From assembly GCA_963790405.1 (NCBI GenBank), contig CAWBOJ010000005.1, positions 351,508 through 415,507 on the forward strand: a DNA stretch of 64,000 nt, given 5' to 3'. The position numbers were made by a program, and so were the translations under genes. The notes under the pieces are model-generated. The model did no database searches and was not told where the DNA came from. It was given only the letters and a program-made list of their open reading frames with translations. Positions 35,715 through 45,723 of the stretch are shown one piece after another (within the stretch, counting starts at the first letter, position 1; each line of letters starts with the position of its first letter). The DNA is from JBGSMX01 sp963790405. GTDB lineage: Bacteria; Actinomycetota; Coriobacteriia; Anaerosomatales; JAGXFU01.

Positions 35715-35986
35715 GCATAGGCCGTGACGGGGACGAGTAGTCCGGTAGCGCCCACCCAGCGAGCGGGGAAGAGTGCAAGCCCGCAGGTAGCGGATCGGAC
35801 GAATATCACCCCAACAGCCTCGGACCGAACCCGGATTGCCGATGCATCAGGCGTCCGGCGGGTAGGCTCCGACGGATGCCTCCGTTATAGGGCAACCGAG
35901 TGGCGTGCGGGGTGACCTCGCGCAAGCTGGGTGGTACCGCGAAGCGAGACGCGCTTCGTCCCGGCACTGGTGACGAGCGCGTTTTT
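35715..35986 (+). ncRNA. Isoleucine T-box riboswitch (transcriptional) upstream of ileS
   Basis: The 5' leader senses uncharged tRNA-Ile. Stem I elements are visible: the AGTAG bulge after GGGGACG (about 35730-35740), the AGCGAGC and GCAAGCCCGC distal region, and the specifier ATC at 35805-35807 within GAATATCACC, matching an isoleucine codon. The T-box sequence TGGGTGGTACCGCG is at 35928-35941. Its TGGT bulge would pair with the ACCA end of tRNA, agreeing with discriminator A73 of tRNA-Ile. GGG (35929-35931) can pair with CCC (35960-35962) to form the antiterminator, which excludes the terminator at 35949-35986. The region 35611-35714 holds the promoter and nothing else I can identify. Confidence 0.9.
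35949..35986 (+). terminator. Regulated intrinsic terminator of the T-box
   Basis: An 11-bp stem with one bulged T, ACGCGCTTCGTC (35949-35960) and GACGAGCGCGT (35972-35982), is followed by a T-run at 35982-35986. The left arm is shared with the T-box antiterminator, so tRNA binding should prevent its formation. It ends 60 nt before the ileS start codon. Confidence 0.88.
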
Positions 35987-36046
35987 GTGTGTCCGCAACA
36001 TCGGCCATGCGAGAATCCGCCCGATACGGGATCTGAGAGGGAGACG

Positions 36047-38888
36047 ATGGGCGACAAGCCGGACTACAAGAGCACGATGAACCTGCCACAGACCGAGTTT
36101 CCTATGCGTGCGAATCTGAGCACGCGCGAGCCGGAGTGGCTGAAGTTCTGGGAAGACAATGATATCTACGCCAAGTCGCTCGAGGTCAACGAAGGCGGCC
36201 CGGTGTTCATCCTCCACGATGGCCCGCCATACGCCAACGGGCACATCCACATGGGAACGGCGTTCAACAAGGTGTTCAAGGACCTCATCGTCAAGTACAA
36301 GACGATGCGTGGCTACTGGTCTCCGTACGTGCCGGGCTGGGATTGCCACGGTCAACCCATCGAGCATCAGGTGGAGAAGAACCTCGGGCCGGAGAAGATG
36401 GCCGAGATCAGCCAGGCCGATCTGCGCACGAAGTGCCGCTACTACGCGATGAAGTTCGTCGGCATACAGGCCGAGGAGTTCCAGCGCCTGGGCGTGCGTG
36501 GCGACTTCGAGGATCCCTATCTCACGCTGAACCCTGCATACGAGGCGGGCAACGTGAAGATCTTCAAGCAGATGTACGACCGCGGGATGATCTACAAGGG
36601 CTCCAAGCCCATCCATTGGTGCATACGGTGCAAGACCGCGCTTGCCGAGGCTGAGATCGAGTATTCGGATGAAGTGAGCGACTCAATCTACGTGAAGTTC
36701 CGCTTCACCGAAGACGCGCTTGACCTTCTGCCTCCGCTCAAGGCGGCGTGGGGAGAGAACGCATCGCTGCTTATCTGGACAACCACGCCGTGGACTTTGC
36801 CGGCCAACGTTGCCGTCACGCTTGCGCCGGAAGCTCGCTATGTGGGCGTACGCGTCGGTGATGAGGTTATGGTCATGGCCGAGGATCTTGTCGAAGACGT
36901 TGCGCACGTTGCCGGGTGGGAGAACTATCAGGTTGTCTCCGACGACTCGGGTGAGCCGCTCGCAGTGCAGGGAGACTCACTTGTCGGCTCGGGGCGCTAC
37001 GGTCACCCGATCCATGCGGACCTCACGGGCGCCATCATCACCGGTGATCACGTCGAACTATCGACGGGTACCGGTGCGGTCCACACGGCACCCGGTCACG
37101 GTGATGAGGACTGGCTCGTCGGTCAGAAGTTCGGTCTGCCCTCACCGATGCCGGTCGACGACTTTGGCGTGTTCGATGCGGGCGGCGGCCCGTTCGCCGG
37201 CATGAACGTCAACGATGCCAACCCGGAGATCATCGAGTGGCTACGCGAGCGTGGCTCTCTGGCCGCAGCCGTCAAGACATCGCACAGCTACCCTCATTGT
37301 TGGCGCTGCAAGCAGCCAGTGATCTTCCGGGCGACCGAGCAATGGTTCGTGTCCATGGACAAGGCTGCCGAAGGGATTCGCCCTGTTCGTGAGGCTGCTT
37401 TGGAAGTCATCGAAGATGTCGAGTGGATCCCCGGCTGGTCGGTGAACCGGATTCGTTCGATGGTTACCGACCGTCCCGACTGGTGCATATCGCGTCAACG
37501 TGCTTGGGGCGTGCCTATTCCGGTGTTCACTTGCGTGAAGTGTGGAGAGACGGTCGCTACTGACGCTACGTTCGACGCCGTGATCCATCTGTTCGAGACG
37601 GAAGGCGCCGACGCTTGGTTCATCAGAAAGCCCAGCGAGTACCTTCCGGAAGGTACTGCATGTTCGCGCTGCGGAGGAACGGAGCTCGTTCCCGAGAACG
37701 ACATCGTGGACGTGTGGTGGGAGTCGGGCGTCTCGCATACGAGCGTACTTGAGGCACGCGAGGAGCTGCGCCGCCCTGCGGAACTCTACCTGGAAGGCAC
37801 CGATCAGCACAGGGGTTGGTTCCAGTCTGCCCTGCTCACGAGCGTGGGCACGTACGATGCCGCACCGTTTAGGGCCGTACTCACTCACGGTTTCATCGTC
37901 GACGGTGAAGGTCGCAAGATGAGCAAGTCGCTCGGCAATACGATCTCGCCGCTCGACGTGATCGAGAAGTCCGGTGCCGATATCATTCGCCTGTGGGCCG
38001 CCGCAGCAGACTACAGCCAAGACGTGTCGATCTCAGAGGACATTCTGGCTCGAACGAGTGATGCATACCGGCGCATGCGCAACACGTTCAGGTTCCTGCT
38101 GTCCAACCTCTACGACTACGAGCCTTCTATGGCGATCGAGTGGGACGACATGCCGGAGCTTGATCGCTACGCCCTGGTCCGGCTCACTGACGTTGTCGAG
38201 CGAGTGACCAAAGCCTATGACGAGTGGAAGTTCCACACGGTCTATCACACGGTGTTCAACTACTGCGTGACGGATTTGAGCTCGTTCTACCTCGACGTCC
38301 TCAAGGATCGTCTGTATTCGGACGCGGCCGATTCGGCTTCCCGCCGCAGTGCGCAAACGGTGCTCGCGGAAATCCTACAGGCGCTCGTGCGTCTGGTTGC
38401 GCCCATTCTCACCTTCACCTCCGAGGAAGTGTGGCAGTTCATGCCCGAGATGCTGCGCGGTGATGCGAACGAGTGTTCAGCTGGCCAGGTGGCCCGAGCT
38501 GGTTCACGTCTCACAGCACGCAGAAGAAGCCGAGGAACTGCGGACATCCTACGGGGTGGTGCTCGAAGTCCGCGACGCAGTCACGAAGGCCCTCGAAGAT
38601 GCGCGCAACGCGAAGATTGTCGGCAAGAGCCAGGAGGCGCGCGTGCAGCTCACGGTGCCTGCGGTGGCCGAGACCGTCTTGGAGGCGCGCGGCGTGAGCG
38701 CGCTAGCGGACATGTTCATCGTCGCGGATGTCTCGTTCACTTCCAGTGGCGCTGATGAGGACGAGGCCATTCAGGTTGTGGTTGCTCCCGCCGAAGGGGA
38801 GAAATGTCCTCGGTGCTGGAACCACAGGGAACTCACGACATCAGGTGTGTGTGCACGCTGCGATGCGGTGTTGGCTCGACTCGTCTAG
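36047..38888 (+). CDS. ileS: Isoleucyl-tRNA synthetase (frame broken once)
   Basis: Class I aminoacyl-tRNA synthetase charging tRNA-Ile, with CP1 editing of valine. ATG 36047 follows GAGAGGGAG. The HIGH-type motif is GPPYANGHIHMG (residue about 58), the editing domain shows TTTPWTLPANVAV and GTGAVHTAPGHGDED, and the KMSKS loop is GRKMSKSLGN. The first frame runs to about 38470, then the C-terminal part (SVQLARWPE, AEEAEELRTSYGVVLEVRD, CPRCWNHR with CARC zinc site) continues one frame over to 38888. One extra base near 38463-38474 explains it. Restored length is about 946 residues. Expression is controlled by the upstream T-box. Confidence 0.94.
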
Positions 38889-38924
38889 GACGGGCATGGC
38901 GTACGTTCCTCGGCAAGGCTTGAG

Positions 38925-38933
38925 TGGTACAAT
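38925..38933 (+). promoter_or_regulatory. Extended -10 promoter candidate before the DksA-like gene
   Basis: TGG followed by TACAAT (38928-38933) forms an extended -10 element, without a clear -35. Predicted initiation near 38940 would place the 9-bp hairpin at 38953-38976 inside the leader of the next gene. Confidence 0.4.
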
Positions 38934-38952
38934 CTTGTGTATACGCGAGGTC

Positions 38953-38980
38953 AGCGCCCGGTCATTTCCGGGCGCTTTCC
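38953..38980 (+). terminator. Hairpin after ileS / in the dksA leader
   Basis: A perfect 9-bp stem, AGCGCCCGG (38953-38961) and CCGGGCGCT (38968-38976), has a 6-nt loop and is followed by TTCC. It probably terminates ileS transcription. Because a candidate promoter lies just upstream, it could also attenuate the following gene. Confidence 0.65.
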
Positions 38981-39005
38981 GATGTAGCAAGGGACGAGAC
39001 ACCGC

Positions 39006-39371
39006 ATGGACAAGAAGACAATGTCACAGCTTCGCGACCACCTCGAGGTGGAACGCACGCGCCTTCAGCACGATGTTGAGACCATCGAGCGAGAGGGTCA
39101 TGAGGCGCTGTCGGAAGCCAGCGGTGAGAACAACTATCGCGATCACATGGCTGATCAAGGCACTGCGACGTTCTCGCGGGAGCTCGACATGACACTCGAG
39201 GAGAACGTGCGGGAAGCTCTGGATTCGGTCAGCAAGGCCCTTGGCCGCATCGACGGAGGCACATACGGGACATGCGAGCGTTGCGGCGCACAGATCAGCA
39301 AGGAACGTCTCAAGGCGATGCCCACCGCGACCTTGTGCATAGCGTGCAAATCCGAAGAAGAATCGCGGTAG
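39006..39371 (+). CDS. DksA/TraR-type C4 zinc finger protein
   Basis: RNA polymerase secondary-channel-type regulator or related zinc-finger protein, 121 residues. The N-terminal coiled-coil region (about 5-75) lacks an obvious DxxDxA tip motif. The C-terminal C4 zinc finger CERCG with CIACK (Cys spacing CxxC-x17-CxxC) is complete, preceded by DGGTYGTCERCGAQI. ATG 39006 has AAGGGA upstream. The ileS-DksA-lspA-rluD order recurs in Gram-positives, where this protein (YteA/YlyA-like) modulates transcription. True DksA function is not certain. Confidence 0.82.
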   Translation: MDKKTMSQLRDHLEVERTRLQHDVETIEREGHEALSEASGENNYRDHMADQGTATFSRELDMTLEENVREALDSVSKALGRIDGGTYGTCERCGAQISKERLKAMPTATLCIACKSEEESR

Positions 39372-39892
39372 CGACCAAGGCGCCTGGGCGATTGTTCTCA
39401 AGCGTCTTCCTTGTCGTCGTCGCACTGGACCAGGTCGTCAAGGCGGGCATTCGGTTCTGGCTACTCCCGAGCGAGTCGTTACCGCTTATCGATGGCATTC
39501 TCCACATCACATACGTGCGTAACACAGGTGCCGCGTTCGGCTTGATGCCGGGGCAGCGGATCTTGTTCGTGGCGACCGGCCTGCTCGTTGTGATTGGCAT
39601 CCTGATTTACTGGTGGCGAACTCGTCCCAGTGCTACCTGGCTCGTGGTCTGTCTTGCCATCATGGCCAGTGGCGCGGTCGGCAACTTGATCGACCGTGTC
39701 TTGCCGGGAGGGTTGGTCACCGACTTCATCGACGTGTTCGGTGATTTGTTCCCTGTCTTCAACATCGCGGATTCTTCCATAGTCGTGGGTGTGGCGATGC
39801 TGTTCGTGTGGGTCCTATTCGGTCCCGAGCCGAGCGAAGACGGGGCCGCGGATGAAGATGACCTCCCAGGGGCGGATGGTGCGCCGGCGTGA
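39344..39892 (+). CDS. lspA: Lipoprotein signal peptidase LspA
   Basis: Aspartic protease that cleaves prolipoprotein signal peptides after lipid attachment. It has four transmembrane helices. Catalytic aspartates lie in VGNLIDRV and FNIADSSI, and the family motif YVRNTGAAFGL is present. The start is uncertain: GTG 39344 overlaps the 3' end of the DksA-like gene and gives 182 residues, whereas TTG 39392 gives 166 but leaves almost no residues before the first helix. An acidic C-terminal tail (SEDGAADEDDLPGAD) is unusual. It overlaps rluD by 4 nt. It serves the several lipoproteins encoded in this window. Confidence 0.9.
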   Translation: MQIRRRIAVATKAPGRLFSSVFLVVVALDQVVKAGIRFWLLPSESLPLIDGILHITYVRNTGAAFGLMPGQRILFVATGLLVVIGILIYWWRTRPSATWLVVCLAIMASGAVGNLIDRVLPGGLVTDFIDVFGDLFPVFNIADSSIVVGVAMLFVWVLFGPEPSEDGAADEDDLPGADGAPA

Positions 39893-40890
39893 ATCGACAC
39901 GAGCACATCGTTGCGGAGGACGAAGCCGGAGTGCGACTCGACACCTTGTTGGGTGGACTCGAGTTCATGACATCGCGATCGGGTGCGGCGCGCCTGATCG
40001 AGGGTGGGAAGGTCACCGTGGACGGGCGCACGGTGTCCAAGCGTCACATAGCACAAGCAGGAGAATGCGTTGTCGTGGATATTCCGCCGTACGATCGCGG
40101 CGAGCATGAGGCCGAACACATACCGCTCGACATCCGATTCGAGGATCGCGACCTGATCGTTCTTTCGAAGCAGGCGGATTTCGTGGTGCATCCGGCGCAT
40201 GGGAATTGGAGCGGCACGCTCGTCAACGCACTGCTCGCACACGTCGATGAGCTCGGCACTCTCCAAGGCGAAGACAGGCCGGGCATCGTTCATCGGCTCG
40301 ACAAGGACACGACCGGGCTGATGCTCGTGGCAAAGAACGACAACACCCAGGCCGCACTACAAGAAGCGATCAAGATCCGGGCGGTCGATCGCCGTTACGT
40401 GACCTTGGTGCATGGCTACATCGCCCCGGATACGGGGATCATCGATGCTCCTCTTGCGCGCGACTCGCGAGATCGTCTGAGGATGGCGGTCTCAGACTCG
40501 CCGCGAGCGAAGCAGGCCGTGACTACGTTCCGGGTTGCCGAACGCTACATGGCGGGAGTGCATGACGACGGGTATTCGCTCGTGGAGTGCAAGCTCTACA
40601 CCGGCAGGACGCATCAAATACGCGTGCATATGGCCTACATCGATCATCCGTGCGTCGGTGACCAGCTTTATGGTGCGTGCAAGATCAAGGCGGACCGCGG
40701 ACTTGAACGGCAGTTCCTTCATTCGTATCGACTCGAGTTCGAGCACCCTACGACGGGAGAGCGATTGCGCTTCGTCGACCCGCTGCCCGAAGATCTCGCT
40801 TCTGTTGCTCGCGAAATCGAACCTGACTCGATGGGCCGTACGGAGGCTGGAGATGAGATCGCCCAGCTTCTGGGACAGCTGACTGACTAG
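39889..40890 (+). CDS. rluD: RluD-family pseudouridine synthase
   Basis: Ribosomal large-subunit pseudouridine synthase of the RluA/C/D family, 333 residues. An N-terminal S4 RNA-binding domain (GVRLDTLLGG to about residue 65) precedes the catalytic domain with HRLDKDTTGLMLVAKN containing the nucleophilic Asp. YTGRTHQIRVHMAY and HPCVGDQLYG follow. GTG 39889 overlaps the lspA stop, a very common lspA-rluD pairing. The exact target uridines cannot be told from sequence. Confidence 0.93.
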   Translation: MNRHEHIVAEDEAGVRLDTLLGGLEFMTSRSGAARLIEGGKVTVDGRTVSKRHIAQAGECVVVDIPPYDRGEHEAEHIPLDIRFEDRDLIVLSKQADFVVHPAHGNWSGTLVNALLAHVDELGTLQGEDRPGIVHRLDKDTTGLMLVAKNDNTQAALQEAIKIRAVDRRYVTLVHGYIAPDTGIIDAPLARDSRDRLRMAVSDSPRAKQAVTTFRVAERYMAGVHDDGYSLVECKLYTGRTHQIRVHMAYIDHPCVGDQLYGACKIKADRGLERQFLHSYRLEFEHPTTGERLRFVDPLPEDLASVAREIEPDSMGRTEAGDEIAQLLGQLTD

Positions 40891-41002
40891 CGTCACGGAT
40901 TCGTGACGCCGCGAAATGGTGTTCCGATCGTCCGTGCATCGGCGCTGCTCGAAGCTAGAAAGGGTACAAGCCAAAGAGGAAATCAGATCGAGAGGCTCCA
41001 CG

Positions 41003-42784
41003 GTGCGGACTCCGACCCGTACGGCACTGCTCTACCTGATGATCGCGCTGGCATGGATTGTCGTGTCGGACTCGCTGGTCATCGCCCTGGGGCTTGACGG
41101 GAACGTCGCGCAGCTGGTCAAAGGGATCGGGTTCGTGTTCGTGACGGCCGGAGTGTTGTGGATCACCCTTGAGCGTCGGGAGCGGGTCCGCGAACGTATT
41201 GAGGTAGCTCTCGAGACGAGTGAACGTCAGTACCGCGAGCTGTTCGTATTCAATCCCCAGCCTATGTGGGTCTACGATCTGGAGGATCTCAAGTTCCTTG
41301 CGGTCAACGATGCTGCTGTCGAGAAGTACGGCTACTCGCGAGACGAGTTCCTCGGCATGACGGCAGAAGACATCCGACCGCCCGAGGATGTCGATGCGTT
41401 CCGCGAGAGTATCGCTACGCTTGGTGAAGGGGTCTATCACGCAGGCGTATGGCGGCACGTCACCAAAGACGGTGAGTTGCTTCAGGCGGAGATCACCTCG
41501 CACGTGACGGACTTCGACGGCCATAGGGCCAGGTTCGTGCTTGCAGAGGACATCACAATGCGTCTGGCTGCCGAGGAAGCCGTTGTGCTTGCGAAGCGGC
41601 AACTGGAGGCCGTGATCGAGACATCTCCACTCGCGATTATCCAGCTCGATCGTGAAGGCATGGTCCAAGGTTGGAACGAGGCAGCATCGCGCATGTTTGG
41701 ATGGAATGAAGCGGAAGTCATCGGGAAGCCGAATCCGATCGTTCCCGACCAAGAGAACTACGCAGGTCGGTTTGCTCGGGTGCTCGAGGGCGAGCGGTTC
41801 GATGGAGATCGGGTGAGGCGCTGGACGAAGGACGGGGCGCCACTCGATCTGATGCTCTACATGGCACCTTTGATGAGTCCTACCGGCGATATTGAGGGTG
41901 CAGTCGGGCTCATGGCCGATATCACAGAGCAGGTCGAAGCTGAGGCGGAGCTTAAACGATATCGAGAGAGACTCGAGGAGCTGGTCCAAGAGCGCACGAG
42001 CGAACTGAACAAGGTGAACGAGCATCTTCGAAGGGCGACGCAGGTCAAGAGCGAGTTCTTGGCGAACATGAGTCATGAACTCCGGACGCCGCTGAATTCG
42101 ATCATCGGATTTTCGGGGGCCATGCTTCAGGGTCTCGCCGGTGATCTGACCGAGGAACAGCTCAAGCAACTTGGCATGGTTTACCGATCCGGGAAGCATC
42201 TCCTTGAAATCATCAATGACGTACTAGACTTGTCGAAGATCGAAGCTGGACGCATGGGCGTAGAGGTTCAGGCGTTCGACGTGAACGAACTCGCCGAGTC
42301 GGTACTTGAGACGCTCAGACCGCTGGCGGAGCGCAAGTCTCTCGAGATGAGGTTCGTGCCTGCTCCGGGCACGCCTGAGGCCGAGACCGACCGAACGAAG
42401 GTGCGTCAGGTACTCCTCAACCTGGTTGGCAACGCCATCAAGTTCACCGATACGGGAACCGTGGAGATCCGGGTCATCGGCCAAGGATCCATGCTGCTCA
42501 TTGAAGTTGAGGATACCGGGCCGGGCATACCAGCCGAGGAGCGCGCGCTCATATTCGACGAGTTCACACAATCCAATCGTGGCGCTGATGAGAAGCCGCA
42601 GGGAACGGGGCTCGGACTTGCAATATCACGTCGACTCGCTCGGATGATGGGCGGTGAGCTACTCATCGACAGCGAGATTGGACGTGGAAGCACATTCTCG
42701 CTTCGAGTGCCTCGGGTCTACGTAGGTAGTCGTGGACCGGCGACATCGGCAATTGAAGCGCAAGGAGAGACAGGTAGGGGATAA
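41003..42784 (+). CDS. Membrane PAS sensor histidine kinase
   Basis: Two-component sensor of 593 residues. Two close transmembrane helices at the N-terminus (about 9-31 and 40-60) have almost no external loop. Two PAS domains follow (about 75-190 and 195-315), then a coiled coil (YRERLEELVQERTSELNKVNEHL), HisKA with phospho-acceptor His358 in NMSHELRTP, and HATPase_c with NLVGNAIKF, DTGPGIP and GTGLGLAISRR. GTG 41003 was chosen for the GAGAGG site 7 nt upstream; ATG 40916 lacks one. It precedes a response regulator and a hybrid kinase, forming one signalling cassette. The signal is unknown. Confidence 0.88.
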   Translation: MRTPTRTALLYLMIALAWIVVSDSLVIALGLDGNVAQLVKGIGFVFVTAGVLWITLERRERVRERIEVALETSERQYRELFVFNPQPMWVYDLEDLKFLAVNDAAVEKYGYSRDEFLGMTAEDIRPPEDVDAFRESIATLGEGVYHAGVWRHVTKDGELLQAEITSHVTDFDGHRARFVLAEDITMRLAAEEAVVLAKRQLEAVIETSPLAIIQLDREGMVQGWNEAASRMFGWNEAEVIGKPNPIVPDQENYAGRFARVLEGERFDGDRVRRWTKDGAPLDLMLYMAPLMSPTGDIEGAVGLMADITEQVEAEAELKRYRERLEELVQERTSELNKVNEHLRRATQVKSEFLANMSHELRTPLNSIIGFSGAMLQGLAGDLTEEQLKQLGMVYRSGKHLLEIINDVLDLSKIEAGRMGVEVQAFDVNELAESVLETLRPLAERKSLEMRFVPAPGTPEAETDRTKVRQVLLNLVGNAIKFTDTGTVEIRVIGQGSMLLIEVEDTGPGIPAEERALIFDEFTQSNRGADEKPQGTGLGLAISRRLARMMGGELLIDSEIGRGSTFSLRVPRVYVGSRGPATSAIEAQGETGRG

Positions 42785-42824
42785 TAACCATGCTAGGCTC
42801 AGTGACCCACGAGGAGGCGGCTGG

Positions 42825-43196
42825 ATGTCGGGACGGATACTCGTTGTAGAAGACGATCCGCAGAACCTGTACCTTGTGAAATTCCTGCTCGAGCGGGCGG
42901 GACATGAGGTGCTTGTGGCGACGGATGGCCTGCAGGCTGTCGAGGTTGCGGTCGAGAATCCACTGGATCTCGTATTGATGGACATGCTCCTGCCGCGTAT
43001 GGACGGCTGGGCTGCGACCCGCGCCCTCAAGGGTGAACACGGTTTCGCCGGACCTATCATTGCGCTCACGGCGTACTCGATGAAGGGCGATCGTGAGTCG
43101 ATTCTTCAGGCGGGCTGCGATGGGTACATATCCAAGCCCATCGACCCGGAGACGTTCGTTTCACAGGTGGAGCAGCATCTCGCCGGGACCAGCTGA
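42825..43196 (+). CDS. Single-domain response regulator
   Basis: Stand-alone receiver of 123 residues, with no output domain. The acidic pocket EDD at 10-12, phospho-acceptor Asp53 in LMDMLLPRMDG, Thr in ALTAYSM and Lys in ISKPIDP are all present. The pattern resembles DivK/CheY-type phosphorelay receivers. ATG 42825 has GAGGAGG 8 nt upstream, and the stop overlaps the next gene by 1 nt. It probably takes phosphate from one of the flanking kinases and acts by protein contact. Confidence 0.93.
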   Translation: MSGRILVVEDDPQNLYLVKFLLERAGHEVLVATDGLQAVEVAVENPLDLVLMDMLLPRMDGWAATRALKGEHGFAGPIIALTAYSMKGDRESILQAGCDGYISKPIDPETFVSQVEQHLAGTS

Positions 43197-45687
43197 TGCG
43201 GATTCTGATTGTCGACGACGACGACGCAGGGCGCTATCTCGTCTCCGCCATCGTCTCAGCTGAGGGGCATGAAGCCATCGAAGCTGTGGACGGCGCAGAC
43301 GCCCTGATCAAGGCGCGCGAGAACCCACCTGATGTCGTGATCTCGGACATCTTGATGCCGGGGATGGACGGCTATCAGCTTGCGCGAGAGTGGAAGGCCG
43401 ATCCGGACCTCGTCTCGATTCCCTTGATCTTTCTGACTGCCTCATACACGGATCCGGCGGATGAGAAGTTCGCCGTGGAACTCGGTGCCGACGGATTTCT
43501 CCACAAACCGTTCGAACCCGAAACGCTTCTTGCGGTTGTCAACGATGTCGTCGCCTCGGCACAATCCGCAGAACCGCAGCAGCCTATGCCCCGAACCGAC
43601 ACCGAGGTCCTTGAAGCCTACAGCAAGAGGGTTGTGCACAAGCTGGAGCAGAAACTCGCAGAGTTGGAACGGGCCAACGTGATGCTGGAGAGCGCTATGG
43701 ATGCGCTTTCCGACGAGGCCAAGATCAAGACGGGTCTTCTCGATGACCTCTCCGAAGCGGTCAAGAAGAGCGAGAAGCGCGAGGCGGAGTTACGAAGCGA
43801 GCGGGACTTCACGAGCAGTGTTCTCGAGACCGCAGAGGTCTTCATCATCGCCACCGATCTCCAGGGACAGCTCACCTTGTTCAGCCCTGGTGCCGAGCGC
43901 ATCTCCGGATACGCGGCGGACGACGTCTTGGGTCGCGACGAGGCGGGGCTGTTCTCTCCGGCGGATGAGGTGGATCGTCGACGCGAACTCGATCGTGCGC
44001 TGTACGAGAGCGGGACGCGTCAGAGCCTCACGAATGCTTGGGTGATGCAATCGGGCGAGATGCGAGTCCTCGATTGGTCCTCGACGATTCTACGGGATTC
44101 GGATGGTGAGCCTGCCGGAATCATCAGATTCGGTATCGATGCGACTGAGCGAGCGACGGTGACTGCTACCGAACGTGTCTTGGGTGTCGTGGACCTTGCC
44201 GTGCTTCTCGACCGGCCCGAGGCCGAGATCGTCGAGCTTGCGTGCGCACAGACTGCCGATGAGTTCGCTTTTGCGGGTGTGTACGTCGCACTGCTTGGCG
44301 AAGACGGTGCCGATGGGTGTGTCGTGCGTGACTGGCCACGCGGCGCTCGGTCTCGCGCGGGCATTCGAGGTCGAGCCGGAATTGCGCATGTCCCGTAGGC
44401 CCTCTTGACTCTCTGATCGGCACCGTGAGTGTCGACTCTATCGGCGAGGGGTACCCGGATGAGTGGAAGCGCTTGGCGCAAGAACACGGTATCAAGTCAA
44501 GCGCTGTCTCCCCGGTCCGAGCTCATGGAAGTGTTTTGGGAGTCGTGGGCGCTGCTTCGTACTCAGCCCGTGCGTTCCCTGCACTCGTACAACATGCGCT
44601 GCAATCGATTGCCGATCGGCTCGGGGTTGCTCTGCTGTATGGACAGGCAAGAGAACAGCTTGCGCTACAGTCGGCTGCGTTGGAGTCGGCAGCCAACGCG
44701 ATTGTGATTGCAGATCTCGACGGTCGCGTGCTGTGGGCGAACCCTGCTTTTGAGGACATGACTGGCTACTCGGCTCAGGAGGTTCCAGGCACCGATCTGT
44801 TTGCCCGAGGTGCCGGGTACCGTGAGCCTGCCTATGCAGAAGGTTGGCAATGGCTCCGGGAGGGCCGTTCGTGGCGTGGTGAAGTGGTGAACAAGACACG
44901 TGAAGGTGTGGAGTATCACGAAGATGTCACCATTGCTCCGGTGCGCAACGAGGCGGGCGACGTGGCGCATGGCGTGATCGTGAAGCAGGACATAAGCGAA
45001 CGGGTGCGCTTCGAGCAGCTCAAGTCGGATTTTGTCGCCATGGTCTCTCACGAATTGCGAACTCCCCTGACGACTATCATCGGGTACGCAGACCTGCTCG
45101 CCGCGCGCGCTGCTGCTCTCGATAGCGACAAGGTCAGCGGTGTCGCTGGGAGTATTCAGGGGAGCGGTCGGAAGATGAAGGAAATCATCGAACAGCTCCT
45201 TGAGGTCAGCGAAATCCAGGCGGAGGGTGTCCACATCGTCAAGACATCACTTGATATCGGGCATCTTGTGCAAGAAGCCGCCGAGAGTGTCGAGTTGAGT
45301 GACAAGCACGTTCTTCACCTGGACATACCCCAGGATCTGGCTCCCGTGCCGATGGACGCCCGTCGCATCTTGCGAGCCGTACGCAATGTGCTGGAAAACG
45401 CGGTGAAGTACTCTCCCGACGGTGGAACCATCAGTGTCGCCATCAACGATGTGGGCGATGAGGTGGTCGTCTCGATAACCGACGAAGGCGTCGGCATGTC
45501 TGCCGAGGAGATACCACGCTTGTTCGAGGCGTTCCATCAACACGACATGTCGAGCACGAGGACGTTCGGTGGGATCGGCATGGGGCTGTTCGTCGCCTAT
45601 CAGTTCGTCGCGGCGCATGGGGGCCGGATGTCCGCTCGCAGCCGGGAAGGACATGGCTCGACGTTTGAGTTGCGGCTACCGCGCTAG
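43196..45687 (+). CDS. Hybrid sensor kinase REC-PAS-GAF-PAS-HisKA-HATPase (frame broken twice)
   Basis: Soluble multidomain kinase of about 830 residues. The N-terminal receiver has Asp51 in ISDILMPGMDG and Lys in LHKPFEP. A coiled coil (about 135-195), a PAS domain (VLETAEVFIIATD), a GAF-like region, a second PAS domain (LESAANAIVIADLDGRVLW), HisKA (MVSHELRTPLTT, His codon 45049) and HATPase_c (NVLENAVKYSPDGG, GIGMGLF) follow. The frame shifts near 44327 and again in the CCC run at 44398-44400. The intervening segment GHAALGLARAFEVEPELRMS reads in the third frame, so both shifts act like one extra base each. There are no transmembrane segments, and the receiver comes first, an inverted layout. 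Confidence 0.85.
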
Positions 45688-45699
45688 GACACGTCTCTC

Positions 45700-45723
45700 A
45701 AGCCTTATGGGGACCTGAGGCTT
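45700..45723. terminator. Weak bidirectional hairpin between convergent genes
   Basis: AAGCCT (45700-45705) and AGGCTT (45718-45723) form a 6-bp stem overlapping the end of the subtilase gene, 12 nt past the kinase stop. It has no strong U-run, so termination is uncertain. Confidence 0.35.

Noticed and set aside
35900..36046. N-terminal extension of IleS beginning inside the leader
   Set aside because: That stretch is the T-box antiterminator and terminator. The ribosome site and the conserved IleS N-terminus place the start at 36047.
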